Positions 1 through 6,772 of a stretch of DNA of 28,906 nt are shown here, in pieces; the stretch's first letter is position 1, and each line of letters opens with the position of its first letter. The stretch comes from SCUN01 sp964343975 (GTDB lineage Bacteria; Acidobacteriota; Vicinamibacteria; Vicinamibacterales; SCN-69-37). A model generated the notes under the pieces. That model made no database searches. It worked only from the letters and a program-made list of their open reading frames with translations, and had not been told where the DNA came from. Both the position numbers and the translations under genes were made by a program. The stretch spans positions 1-28,906 of the forward strand of contig CAYFLU010000020.1 in NCBI GenBank assembly GCA_964343975.1, given 5' to 3'.

Positions 1-688
1 CCCAGACGCCGCGTGACCGGCCGCCGCCCGAGAGCATCTGGCCCAGGAGGAAGCCCAGAAAGCCCCCGCCCCCGCGGCTGATGAGGATCAGGATGATGAT
101 CAGGATGATCAGCGTGCCGAGGCCGCCGCCACGTTCGCGGCGCTGCCGTTCGATCCGGGGCGCGGGGACATCCTGGAGCGTGACGCCGCGTTCGGCCGCC
201 ACGCGCGCGATCACCTGCGTCGTTGCCTCGAGCAGCCCCTCGCCGTATTGCTGCTGGCGGAACGCAGGCAGCATCGCCGTGCGGATGATGTCGCCGCAGT
301 AGCCGTCGGTGAGCGTGCCTTCGAGGTCGTAGCCCACCTCGATGCGCGCGCGCCGGTCGTTGACCGCCACGAGGATGAGCGCGCCGTTGTCCTTGCCCTT
401 GGCGCCGATCCCCGCGCGCTCGTAGAGCTTCACTGCGAATTCTTCGATTGATCCGTACGGCTGGAACGTCGGCACGGTGGCGACGATGATCGCGTCGCCG
501 GTTTGCGCCTGCAGGGCGCGAATCCGCCGGTCCATCTCGCGCGCGCTGGCCGCATCGATCACGCCCGCCAGGTCATTGACCGGCTGCGTGAGCGCGGGGA
601 GCGACGCCGTTTGCGCGAAGACCCGAGTGGGGGCGGCGGCGATGACGAGGCACGTCAGCGCCGCCAGCCAGAGGCGACGCAGTGTCAC
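1..688 (-). CDS. TPM-domain (YgcG-like) secreted/membrane protein, C-terminus cut by window edge
   Basis: The reading frame runs from a GTG at 688 leftward off the window, giving 229 codons. The N-terminus is a signal peptide (LRRLWLAALTCLVIAAA, cleavage near VFAQ). Residues of about 35-160 carry the TPM fold pattern: a D-x-A-G-V-I-D start, a GDAIIVATV strand, then GIGAKGKDNGALILVAVND and RIEVGYDLEG. A hydrophobic stretch (LGTLIILIIILILISRGGG) and a Gly-rich tail follow, as in the YgcG/TPM family of membrane-anchored proteins. Members have been linked to phosphatase activity and to photosystem repair in plants, but the bacterial role is unsettled. The GTG start overlaps the TGA of the upstream gene by 4 bases, so the two are probably translationally coupled. 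The start is chosen on that overlap and the signal peptide. Confidence 0.85.
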   Translation of the reverse strand, partial: MTLRRLWLAALTCLVIAAAPTRVFAQTASLPALTQPVNDLAGVIDAASAREMDRRIRALQAQTGDAIIVATVPTFQPYGSIEEFAVKLYERAGIGAKGKDNGALILVAVNDRRARIEVGYDLEGTLTDGYCGDIIRTAMLPAFRQQQYGEGLLEATTQVIARVAAERGVTLQDVPAPRIERQRRERGGGLGTLIILIIILILISRGGGGFLGFLLGQMLSGGGRSRGVW

Positions 689-1371
689 TTGTGCCACCGG
701 TCGACGAAGGCCCAGATGTGTTCGCTCGCCGCGAGATACGCGCCCGTCTTCGCCACGAGGCCGTGCGCGCCATGCGGATGGTGCTCCAGCGCGAGAATCG
801 CGCGGATGATGTCGGCGTCGGTGCCAAAGCGCGTGCCGGCGTAGGCGGCCAGATCGTCGCCGCCGTGTCCGTCGAGCTCCGCGACGTGCGAGAGCAGCAC
901 GCGGAGCGGCATCGCGGACGACACGAGCAGCTTCTCGAGGTCATGGGCGTGGCCTCGGGCGTCAATCCAACCTTGGCGCAAATGGATGAGATGGCCGCGC
1001 GCCTGCGCCTCACAGGCGCGGCGGAGGTCTTCGTCGGCAATGGTCACGCCGTCAAAGGGCGGCGTGCCGCGGAGCACCACGTGGTGCTGCATGATGGCCT
1101 GGTATTCCAGCGGGAAGGCGTCCAACGAGCGTCGAAACTCCTCATTCGTGATGACGAGAGGAGTGTCGAGACCGTTCCGATGCCAGGTCTCCGTGAGCAC
1201 GCTCAAGGCATCGAGGTCGTCAGCCGTCAGGCTCTCGGTGAACGCCGCGGCCCGGGTGGGGGCGTAGGCCACGACGGCCGTCAGTCGCGCGCCGAAGATA
1301 CGGCCGAAATCGTCGGCCAACGCAGTCAACGCGCGTCGCGCCGGCACGGGAAGATCCAACGGGTGAGCCAT
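685..1371 (-). CDS. Conserved protein resembling a degenerate nucleotidyltransferase
   Basis: 228 residues from an ATG at 1371, no signal peptide or membrane segment. The N-terminal half (FGARLTAVVAYAP, then a segment ending PLVITNEEFRRSLDAFP) has the layout of a minimal nucleotidyltransferase fold, and the region with FPLEYQAIMQHHVVLRG resembles proteins annotated as nucleotidyltransferase-domain proteins found next to TPM genes. The catalytic GS and D-x-D motifs of active enzymes are not visible: AYAPTRAAAF stands where GSxARG is expected. The C-terminal half looks all-helical. The family call is from memory of sequence patterns and is tentative. It is coupled to the TPM gene by a 4-base GTGA overlap, so the two products probably work together. 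Only 23 bases separate it from the divergent yvcK-like gene. Confidence 0.7.
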   Translation of the reverse strand: MAHPLDLPVPARRALTALADDFGRIFGARLTAVVAYAPTRAAAFTESLTADDLDALSVLTETWHRNGLDTPLVITNEEFRRSLDAFPLEYQAIMQHHVVLRGTPPFDGVTIADEDLRRACEAQARGHLIHLRQGWIDARGHAHDLEKLLVSSAMPLRVLLSHVAELDGHGGDDLAAYAGTRFGTDADIIRAILALEHHPHGAHGLVAKTGAYLAASEHIWAFVDRWHK

Positions 1372-1394
1372 GCGCTCATTGTAGGATGTTGGGA

Positions 1395-2357
1395 ATGCGT
1401 CTGCGCACGCTCAAGGTCGGGTGCTTCGGCGGCGGAACCGGGTTGCCGAGCCTGCTCGGCGGACTCAAATCCAATGCCTGGGTCGACCTGCACGCGGTAG
1501 TCACCATGTTCGACAGTGGCGGTTCGTCGGGGCAGCTGCGCGACGAACTGGGCGTCTTGCCGCCGGGCGACGTCCTGAAGTGCGCGCTCGCGCTGGCGCG
1601 GAGTGAAGCCGAAGCGCGCAAGATCCTGCTGTCGCGTCTTCCGATGCTTGAACACCGGAAGCTCGCTGGCCACACCGGCGGCAACCTGCTCCTCTCGATG
1701 ATGGAGCAGTATTCGGGCGATTTTCTGGCCGCGATCGAGGGCCTGCGCGGCTTGCTCGGCTGTCGCGGCGCCGTGTGGCCCATCACCACGGAACGTGCCA
1801 CGCTCTGCGCGACCTACGTCGGCGGCAGCTCCACCCGCGGCGAAGTGGAAGTCGATCGCGGGCAAACCGATGGCCAGCGGATCGAACGCGTGTCGCTCGA
1901 TCCGCCGGTGAAGATCCATCCCACGGTGGCCGATGCGATCCGATCGCTTGATGCGGTCGTGATCGGTCCGGGCAGCTTCTACACGAGCCTGATGCCGATC
2001 TTCCTCGTCGACGGCTGTCGTGAGGCCGTGCAGGCCGTGAAGGGGCCGGTGATCCTGATCGCGAATCTCCTCACGGAAGGTCGCGGCATGAAGCACTTCA
2101 CGGCCGCCGAGGAAGCGCGGCTGATGAGCGAGGCGATTGGCCGCCCCATCGACGTGGTGATCTGGAACAACGCCGCGCCGAGCCAGGAGATCCTCGAGTT
2201 CTATCAGGCCGAGCACAAGGCCCCGATGCTGCTCGGCGATCTGCCGCCGGAGACGCTGCTCGTGCAAGGCGCGTTCTGGCGCGGCCGATTCGCGCGCCAT
2301 CATCGTCGCCGGCTCCGCGCCGCGGTGTGGGCGGCGCTCGCGCGTACCTGCTTCTAG
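1395..2357 (+). CDS. YvcK/CofD-like gluconeogenesis factor family protein
   Basis: 320 residues. The family signature is complete: an N-terminal GGGTGLPSLL loop, MFDSGGSSGQLRDELG, GDVLKCALAL, the GHTGGNLLLSMM segment and GPGSFYTSLMPIF. Members share the fold of CofD (2-phospho-L-lactate transferase); YvcK proteins bind UDP-sugars and are needed for growth on gluconeogenic substrates and for normal cell-wall synthesis in Bacillus. Length matches YvcK (about 317). An in-frame ATG lies 9 bases upstream at 1386, but the ATG at 1395 has an AGGA motif at 1383-1386 with 8-base spacing and gives the usual short N-terminus. The C-terminus (RFARHHRRRLRAAVWAAL) is basic but ends where the family normally does. 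The stop is one base from the stop of the convergent zinc-finger gene. Confidence 0.88.
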   Translation: MRLRTLKVGCFGGGTGLPSLLGGLKSNAWVDLHAVVTMFDSGGSSGQLRDELGVLPPGDVLKCALALARSEAEARKILLSRLPMLEHRKLAGHTGGNLLLSMMEQYSGDFLAAIEGLRGLLGCRGAVWPITTERATLCATYVGGSSTRGEVEVDRGQTDGQRIERVSLDPPVKIHPTVADAIRSLDAVVIGPGSFYTSLMPIFLVDGCREAVQAVKGPVILIANLLTEGRGMKHFTAAEEARLMSEAIGRPIDVVIWNNAAPSQEILEFYQAEHKAPMLLGDLPPETLLVQGAFWRGRFARHHRRRLRAAVWAALARTCF

Positions 2358-2358
2358 C

Positions 2359-2799
2359 TCATTCCCCGCGTCCGAAGTGCAACGGCGCGCGGCGTGTCGC
2401 CGGCTGCCGCTGTTCGCGCGCCTGCTCGCACTCCACGCAGCGGGCGGCGAAGGGCAGCGCGCGCAGCCGCGCTTCGCTGATCTCGTCTCCGCAGTCCACG
2501 CACACGCCATAGCTGTCGGTCTCGAGGTGCTGGAGCGCGGCGTTGATGAGCGTCAGCGACTCCACTTTCATCTGCGTCAACGCCAGGTCGAGATCGCCCT
2601 GCAGTTCCGCATTCGCCGTGTCCGCGTCGTCGAACCCGGCCTTGTGATCGGCATCGGCATGCGACTCGCGCACCACCGTCAACCGCATGCGGATTTCCGC
2701 CTGCAGCGTGCGCTTGCGTTCCTCGAGGTTGGCCTTGAGGGCCGCGTACCGGTTGGTCGCGGGGGTGGGAGTGGCAGAGCGGCGAGGGCGGGCAGACAT
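2359..2799 (-). CDS. DksA/TraR-family C4 zinc-finger protein
   Basis: 146 residues. The N-terminal two thirds is predicted to be helical and highly charged, in the style of the DksA coiled coil (LKANLEERKRTLQAEIRMRL, then a D/A-rich stretch with DADTANAELQGDLDLAL). It is followed by the zinc finger: CVDCGDEISEARLRALP and CVECE, i.e. CxxC-x17-CxxC. DksA-type proteins enter the secondary channel of RNA polymerase and tune promoters, often with ppGpp. Small members such as this may act as DksA or as independent regulators. The start ATG has a strong Shine-Dalgarno sequence 5 bases upstream. The tail after the finger (REQRQPATRRAPLHFGRGE) is basic. The gene stands alone between two unrelated minus- and plus-strand genes. 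Confidence 0.88.
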   Translation of the reverse strand: MSARPRRSATPTPATNRYAALKANLEERKRTLQAEIRMRLTVVRESHADADHKAGFDDADTANAELQGDLDLALTQMKVESLTLINAALQHLETDSYGVCVDCGDEISEARLRALPFAARCVECEQAREQRQPATRRAPLHFGRGE

Positions 2800-2804
2800 C
2801 GGTG

Positions 2805-2811
2805 TCTCCTT
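2805..2811 (-). promoter_or_regulatory. Strong ribosome binding site of the DksA-like gene
   Basis: The minus strand reads AAGGAGA followed by CACCG and the ATG at 2799, a near-consensus Shine-Dalgarno sequence with 5-base spacing. It is the best ribosome binding site in the window and fixes the start of this gene. Confidence 0.75.
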
Positions 2812-2874
2812 CGAAACGACATCAGGTCGTCTCGTGAGATTGGACGTCTGCGAGTTACAGAAAGGCTGAAGTGG

Positions 2875-2894
2875 ACGTTAAGTCTGATTAACGT
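2875..2894. repeat. 7-bp perfect inverted repeat upstream of the DksA-like gene
   Basis: ACGTTAA at 2875-2881 and TTAACGT at 2888-2894 are perfect inverted copies around a 6-base centre. The site is AT-rich in a GC-rich region and lies 76-95 bases upstream of the DksA-like start and downstream of the PIG-L stop. It could be an operator for the zinc-finger gene or part of a 3' structure of the PIG-L mRNA. No T-tract follows it on either strand, which argues against a simple terminator. Confidence 0.5.
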
Positions 2895-2924
2895 GCCCGG
2901 CGACGAGGGGTGTCGCCGCCGGGC
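2895..2924 (-). terminator. GC-rich hairpin after the PIG-L gene, possible terminator without a T-tract
   Basis: GCCCGGCGAC at 2895-2904 can pair with GTCGCCGCCGGGC at 2912-2924, with a 3-base bulge in the longer arm. On the minus strand it starts 12 bases after the PIG-L stop codon. No run of T follows, so it may only stabilise the 3' end or support factor-dependent termination. Confidence 0.4.
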
Positions 2925-2935
2925 GGCATGCGGAA

Positions 2936-5800
2936 CTACTTGGCCGGAGCCTTGGGCAGGCTGAGGAGATTCGCGAGCAGCTGATAGGCACCAGGCGTCC
3001 CGGCCGGCAGCTGACGCCACAAGCCAAGGCCGAGATACATCCAGCGGCCCTTGCCGTACTTGCTGTCGACGAGCGCGCCGAGCTGTTCGCCCGGGTTGTC
3101 GGGGAACGAGTCGGTCATCGACACGAGGTCGACGTATTTCGCGTCCTTCTTGCCGAGGAAATACTGACCGCGTTCCTGCGTCCAGTTGTCCCAGGCCGAC
3201 GGCCCGATCTTGTTGGGGAAGTTGAACGCCGGATGCGCCGGCACGAGCAACTTCACCGGCACGGTTTCGTCGTTCACGCGGCCGCTCACGCCCAAGCCGC
3301 CGATCTGCGCCGGATACGGACCGTACTGCGCCTGATTGAACTCGTTCTTGTTGTACTGCACGATCACCGTGCCGCCGCGGTTTGCGTAGTCGAGCAGCCG
3401 GCGGTTGTAGGCGCGCAGATCGTTGCGGCGTTCATAGGCGCGCACGCCGGTGAGGATCACGTCGTACTTCGACAGATCGCCCCACGCGAGTTCGTTCTGG
3501 TCGATGAACGTGAGCTTCGCCCCGAGCTGTTCGATGGCCGGCGGCACCTGATCGCCGACGCCGTTGATGTACCCGACGCGCACGCCCGGCGCCATCTTCA
3601 CGTCCATCACCTTCACGGTCGTGTCCGCCGGCTTGATGACCTGCCGCCGCTGGATGTGCGGGTAGTCGATCTCCTGGTAGCCGTTGCTGAACTGCGTGGC
3701 GCCCGTCGCCTTCGACGTGACCACGGCGGTGAACGTGTAGTCACCCGCCTTGGCCGCGCGCGGCGCGGTGACGACAAAGCGCGCCGACAGCGCCTCATCT
3801 TCCTTCTCGAACGCGATCGTCGTGCTGGCCGGCTGTACGAGCCAGCCCGACGGCACCTTCAGCGACACGGCCGCGTCGGCCGCGCCCTTGGCGCCGTTGG
3901 TGACCGAGACGAACACTTCGCGCGTCACCGGCGTGGCCGACGCCGTCGGCACAATCGCGAGCGACGGCGTTACCGCGACCGAGAAGGCCGGCACCACGTT
4001 CAGCTCCATGCGCTTGTCGCCGAAGTAGATGTCTTTCACGTAGCGGTATTCGATCGGCAGGTCGCGCGTCACTTCCACCGCGCCCGCCTTGACCGTGAAC
4101 GTCACGCGGAAGGGGGAGGGCGCGAAGGGCACGCCGAACGGCACGCTCGGGTCGTAGTCGTTGGCCGCCGGGTTCGACGGGTGCTTCCAGTAGTTGTCCG
4201 TGAAGTACGGATCGGTGAGCTTGGCGCTCGCCGGGATCGTGCCGTTCGACGTGCACGTGTAGACGGCATTCTTCGCCGCCGCGCCCGGGGCGCACGCGCT
4301 CGCGCCGTCGAGACCCAGCACCTTCACGTTCGTGACCTGCACGTCGCTGTCGCCCCGGTTCTGCGCGGCGATCTGCACACGTACCGGCTGGCCCGCGATC
4401 ACGAGGCCGTCGTCGGCCGCCGCCACGAACGTGAGGCCGTGCGCGATGATGACGGCGTTCTCGTAGTCGGTTTCCTTCACCTTCAGGCGGAAGTCGAGTT
4501 CGTATTTCGCGTCGTCGCTGAGGCCCATCGAGCCCAGCTGGCCGCGCAGCTTGCGGATGGCCGCGAGGCCGGCTTCGATCGGCGTCGCCGTGCGCGCGTC
4601 GTTGCCGAAGTCATACGCCTGCTTGGCATTGGCCGCATGGTCGGCGATTTCGGCGAGGGCCGCCTTCAGCGCGGCCGGCGGGTTGGCGCCGGCGTACTTC
4701 GCGAGGCCCGGGATCGTCACGTCGATGCCGTCGAAGAACGACGTCTCGTCCTTGTCCTTCTGCGCGGCCATGTTCGGCGTGGTCGCGATGATCGTGTAGG
4801 CCGCGCCCGGCGCCGCACCCGGCGCGCCTGCACCTGCGGCTCCGCGCCCGGCCGGCGCGGCAGCACCACCCGGCGCGCCCGCCGGAGCGGCGCCACGGCC
4901 ACCGCCGCCACCGCCTCGGCCGGCGGCCGCAAAGCCCGGCACCGCCGGCACGCCGCCCATGCCCTGACACTTGTGGTTGCTGCGCGCATCGGCGCTGATG
5001 TCGCCGTAGGTCTTCGCGAGGAGCGCGTCATACGCGTTCGTGTCGATCCGGCACAGATGCGCGGGCGGGGGCGCCGCCGGCGTCGTGGGCGCAGCACCGC
5101 CAATGCGGCCGGCGCCGATGCCGGCGCCCGCGAAGTACAACTTGTAGGGCTGCCACGGCCGGAGGCCTTCCTTGATCTGCTCAGGATACTTCGTCGGGTC
5201 GCCCGCCGCCATGTAGCCTTCGCGCGCGAGGATCGTCGTCGCTTCGTGCGCGCGGTCACCGCCGCCGCCCTGGATGTTCATCGTGAGGAGCACGTCGGGG
5301 CGGAACGTGCGGATGAACCGCACGTAGTCGCCGACGATGCGCTCGCGGCCCCACTTGGCGATGACTTCCTGAGGATCGAAGGAGTAGCCGTAGTCGATCG
5401 CACGCGTGAAGTACTGCTCGGCGCCGTCGATGCGGTGCGCGGCGAGCAGTTCCGACGTGCGCAGCACGCCGATGTCACGGAAGAGTTCGGGGCCGATTTC
5501 GTTCTGGCCGCCTTCGCCGCGGTTGTTCTGCACGTCGATCACGCGCATGCCCATGCCGTAGCCGTACAACGCGAAGAGCGCGTTCGTCTCATCGTCGGGA
5601 TGTGCCGGCGCTTGCATGTAGGTGCCGGCGACGCCGAGTTTGCGAATCGCGAGTCCGAGCGCCACGTGTCCGCTCTCGGTCGACGCGATCGAGTAGTCCT
5701 TGCGATTCTGGGCGTTGAGGTGTGCCGTGTAGGCGGCGGACGAGAGGAACGCCGTGGCGGTGAGGGCCACGACTGAACCGAGCACGCGAGACTTCTTCAT
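2936..5800 (-). CDS. Large secreted PIG-L (LmbE-like) deacetylase with NEW3 and GATase-like C-terminal domains
   Basis: 954 residues, far longer than the roughly 230-residue PIG-L core. A signal peptide spans about residues 1-25. The PIG-L zinc motif AHPDDE is at 66-71, with NRGEGGQNEIG at 93-103 and a further candidate metal-ligand histidine in GDRAHEA (H185). These enzymes remove N-acetyl groups from sugar-containing substrates such as GlcNAc-inositol; the substrate here is unknown. Residues 289-334 are an acid-free Gly/Ala/Pro/Arg-rich stretch, probably a disordered linker. About 600-700 resembles an NPCBM-associated NEW3 beta-sandwich (NGAKGAADAAVSLKVPSGW). About 735-840 looks like a class I glutamine amidotransferase-type flavodoxin-like fold (KYDVILTGVRAYERR, RGGTVIVQYN) without an obvious catalytic cysteine. 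An RBS (GGGAGAAA, 5804-5811) precedes the ATG. The gene is monocistronic as far as can be seen. Domain borders are approximate. Confidence 0.88.
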   Translation of the reverse strand: MKKSRVLGSVVALTATAFLSSAAYTAHLNAQNRKDYSIASTESGHVALGLAIRKLGVAGTYMQAPAHPDDETNALFALYGYGMGMRVIDVQNNRGEGGQNEIGPELFRDIGVLRTSELLAAHRIDGAEQYFTRAIDYGYSFDPQEVIAKWGRERIVGDYVRFIRTFRPDVLLTMNIQGGGGDRAHEATTILAREGYMAAGDPTKYPEQIKEGLRPWQPYKLYFAGAGIGAGRIGGAAPTTPAAPPPAHLCRIDTNAYDALLAKTYGDISADARSNHKCQGMGGVPAVPGFAAAGRGGGGGGRGAAPAGAPGGAAAPAGRGAAGAGAPGAAPGAAYTIIATTPNMAAQKDKDETSFFDGIDVTIPGLAKYAGANPPAALKAALAEIADHAANAKQAYDFGNDARTATPIEAGLAAIRKLRGQLGSMGLSDDAKYELDFRLKVKETDYENAVIIAHGLTFVAAADDGLVIAGQPVRVQIAAQNRGDSDVQVTNVKVLGLDGASACAPGAAAKNAVYTCTSNGTIPASAKLTDPYFTDNYWKHPSNPAANDYDPSVPFGVPFAPSPFRVTFTVKAGAVEVTRDLPIEYRYVKDIYFGDKRMELNVVPAFSVAVTPSLAIVPTASATPVTREVFVSVTNGAKGAADAAVSLKVPSGWLVQPASTTIAFEKEDEALSARFVVTAPRAAKAGDYTFTAVVTSKATGATQFSNGYQEIDYPHIQRRQVIKPADTTVKVMDVKMAPGVRVGYINGVGDQVPPAIEQLGAKLTFIDQNELAWGDLSKYDVILTGVRAYERRNDLRAYNRRLLDYANRGGTVIVQYNKNEFNQAQYGPYPAQIGGLGVSGRVNDETVPVKLLVPAHPAFNFPNKIGPSAWDNWTQERGQYFLGKKDAKYVDLVSMTDSFPDNPGEQLGALVDSKYGKGRWMYLGLGLWRQLPAGTPGAYQLLANLLSLPKAPAK

Positions 5801-5887
5801 GAGTTTCTCCCGGCGAAGAACGGTTTGTTTACGGCCTTAAGAAAAGCGAGCACATCGTAGCAAGGCCCCCGGAAAAGGCAAAGGACC

Positions 5888-5928
5888 AAAAAGAAACGCG
5901 GGCGGGGAAGTGACCTTCCCAGCCCGCG
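5888..5928 (-). terminator. Rho-independent terminator of the yggX-POT-LigD-PE operon
   Basis: On the minus strand, CGCGGGC (5928-5922) and GGGAAG (5920-5915) pair with CTTCCC (5910-5905) and GCCCGCG (5903-5897) around a 4-base loop, with one mismatch. TTTCTTTTT follows at 5896-5888. It starts 21 bases after the stop at 5949. The opposite side has no T-run, so it terminates minus-strand transcription only. It separates this operon from the PIG-L gene downstream. Confidence 0.9.
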
Positions 5929-5948
5929 GGGTGTGTCGGAGTTGAGCG

Positions 5949-6350
5949 CTACTGCGCGCGTTTCGCGACCCAGGTGCCTTCGCCAAGGCCGTCGATCTGC
6001 ACCGTGCCCTTGGTGATCATCTGACCGTCGGCCGCAACTTCGCCCGCGAAATACATCGCGGCGGACTGGCCTTCGGCTTCGAGCGCCACCTGAAACTGCA
6101 GCTGCCGATCCGTGCCGAGCTTGCCGGTCAGCTTTGATTCACCGTAGCGCCCTGTATAGGTGCCCGTGATCTTGTCGCCGTCCTGCTTCAGGATGAGGAC
6201 GGGATTGGAGGTGCCGATGCTGAGTTCCATGGCCACCTGCCACTTGCCGGCGACATTCACCGGCTTGGCGGCCGGCGTCTGGGCGTGTGTGACGGCGACC
6301 AAGGCCAGCACGAGAGCCGGCAGTGCGAGAAAGGCCAGACGGCGCCGCAT
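5949..6350 (-). CDS. Small secreted lipocalin-like protein, paralog of its upstream neighbour
   Basis: 133 residues. It begins with a signal peptide (MRRRLAFLALPALVLALVAV, cleavage near THAQ). The mature part is a run of short beta strands: VAGKWQVAMEL, VLILKQDGDKITGTYTGR, GESKLTGKLG, LQFQVALEAEG, MYFAGEVAADGQMITKGTV, and an ending GEGTWVAKR. The layout matches the neighbouring protein strand for strand, so the two arose by duplication. The pattern is common in uncharacterised calycin/lipocalin-like proteins of Acidobacteriota and Bacteroidota; no function is known. The ATG at 6350 is chosen because it starts the signal peptide and lies 2 bases after the upstream stop. A longer frame to 6449 only adds a sequence overlapping the neighbour. 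Confidence 0.78.
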   Translation of the reverse strand: MRRRLAFLALPALVLALVAVTHAQTPAAKPVNVAGKWQVAMELSIGTSNPVLILKQDGDKITGTYTGRYGESKLTGKLGTDRQLQFQVALEAEGQSAAMYFAGEVAADGQMITKGTVQIDGLGEGTWVAKRAQ

Positions 6351-6352
6351 AG

Positions 6353-6772
6353 TTAGCCCTTGACGCGCTTGGCGACCCACGGAATCTCGCCCATCGGGCT
6401 GCTCAGCGAGCCGGTCATGTTGTCGGCGTCCTTGAGGGCGCCCACCCACACGATCGGGCTGCCCTGGAAGTCCATGTTGAGGGTCAGCTTGCCATCGGCG
6501 AACTCGCCTTCGAGTCCTGCATCACCCATCGGGCTCGACAGCACGCCGGTGACCTTCTTGCCGTCCATCTTCAACGTGACGGCGATGTCCATCGGGCCCT
6601 GTCCCGCGTCGAGCTGGAACGTCCAGTTGCCGGCCACGCTCGGGGCGGCAGCGGGCGCGGCGGCGGGCTTCGCATCCTGCGTCGGCTTGGCGTTCTGCGC
6701 CGGCGGCGTCTGCGCCGAGAGCGCGGCAGCGGCCACGAGGACCGCGGACAGCGTCAGTGCAAATTTCTTCAT
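6353..6772 (-). CDS. Small secreted lipocalin-like protein with Ala/Pro/Lys linker
   Basis: 139 residues. A signal peptide (MKKFALTLSAVLVAAAALSAQ) is followed by a low-complexity linker of Ala, Pro, Lys and Gln (about residues 22-44) and a beta-rich domain: SVAGNWTFQLD, DIAVTLKMDGKKVTGVLSS, GDAGLEGEFADGKLTLNMDFQG, VGALKDADNMTGSLSSPMGEIPWVAKR. The phrase SSPMG occurs twice, at equivalent points of the two halves. It is a tandem paralog of the next gene. Its ATG overlaps the stop of the LigD-type gene by 4 bases (ATGA), so translation is coupled. The function is not known; the fold suggests ligand binding or an envelope role. Confidence 0.8.
   Translation of the reverse strand: MKKFALTLSAVLVAAAALSAQTPPAQNAKPTQDAKPAAAPAAAPSVAGNWTFQLDAGQGPMDIAVTLKMDGKKVTGVLSSPMGDAGLEGEFADGKLTLNMDFQGSPIVWVGALKDADNMTGSLSSPMGEIPWVAKRVKG

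Noticed and set aside
79..115. Short degenerate repeat of GATGATCAG-like units
   Set aside because: It encodes the Ile/Leu-rich membrane segment of the TPM protein, and codon choice for repeated Ile explains it.
2280..2357. Possible frameshift at the end of the YvcK-like gene
   Set aside because: The basic C-terminus looked odd, but ARHHRRRLRAAVWAAL fits the usual ARHDPxxLxxA ending, and the other frames give no better match.
1326..2510. 394-codon minus-strand frame opposite the YvcK-like gene
   Set aside because: It spans parts of three genes and is arginine/histidine-rich with no recognisable domain; the plus-strand frame has the complete YvcK signature.
3233..5776. 847-codon open frame on the plus strand opposite the PIG-L gene
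   Set aside because: It is the antisense image of a GC-rich gene with strong codon bias. Its product is a His/Arg/Val-rich string with no domain, while the minus frame has a signal peptide and family motifs.
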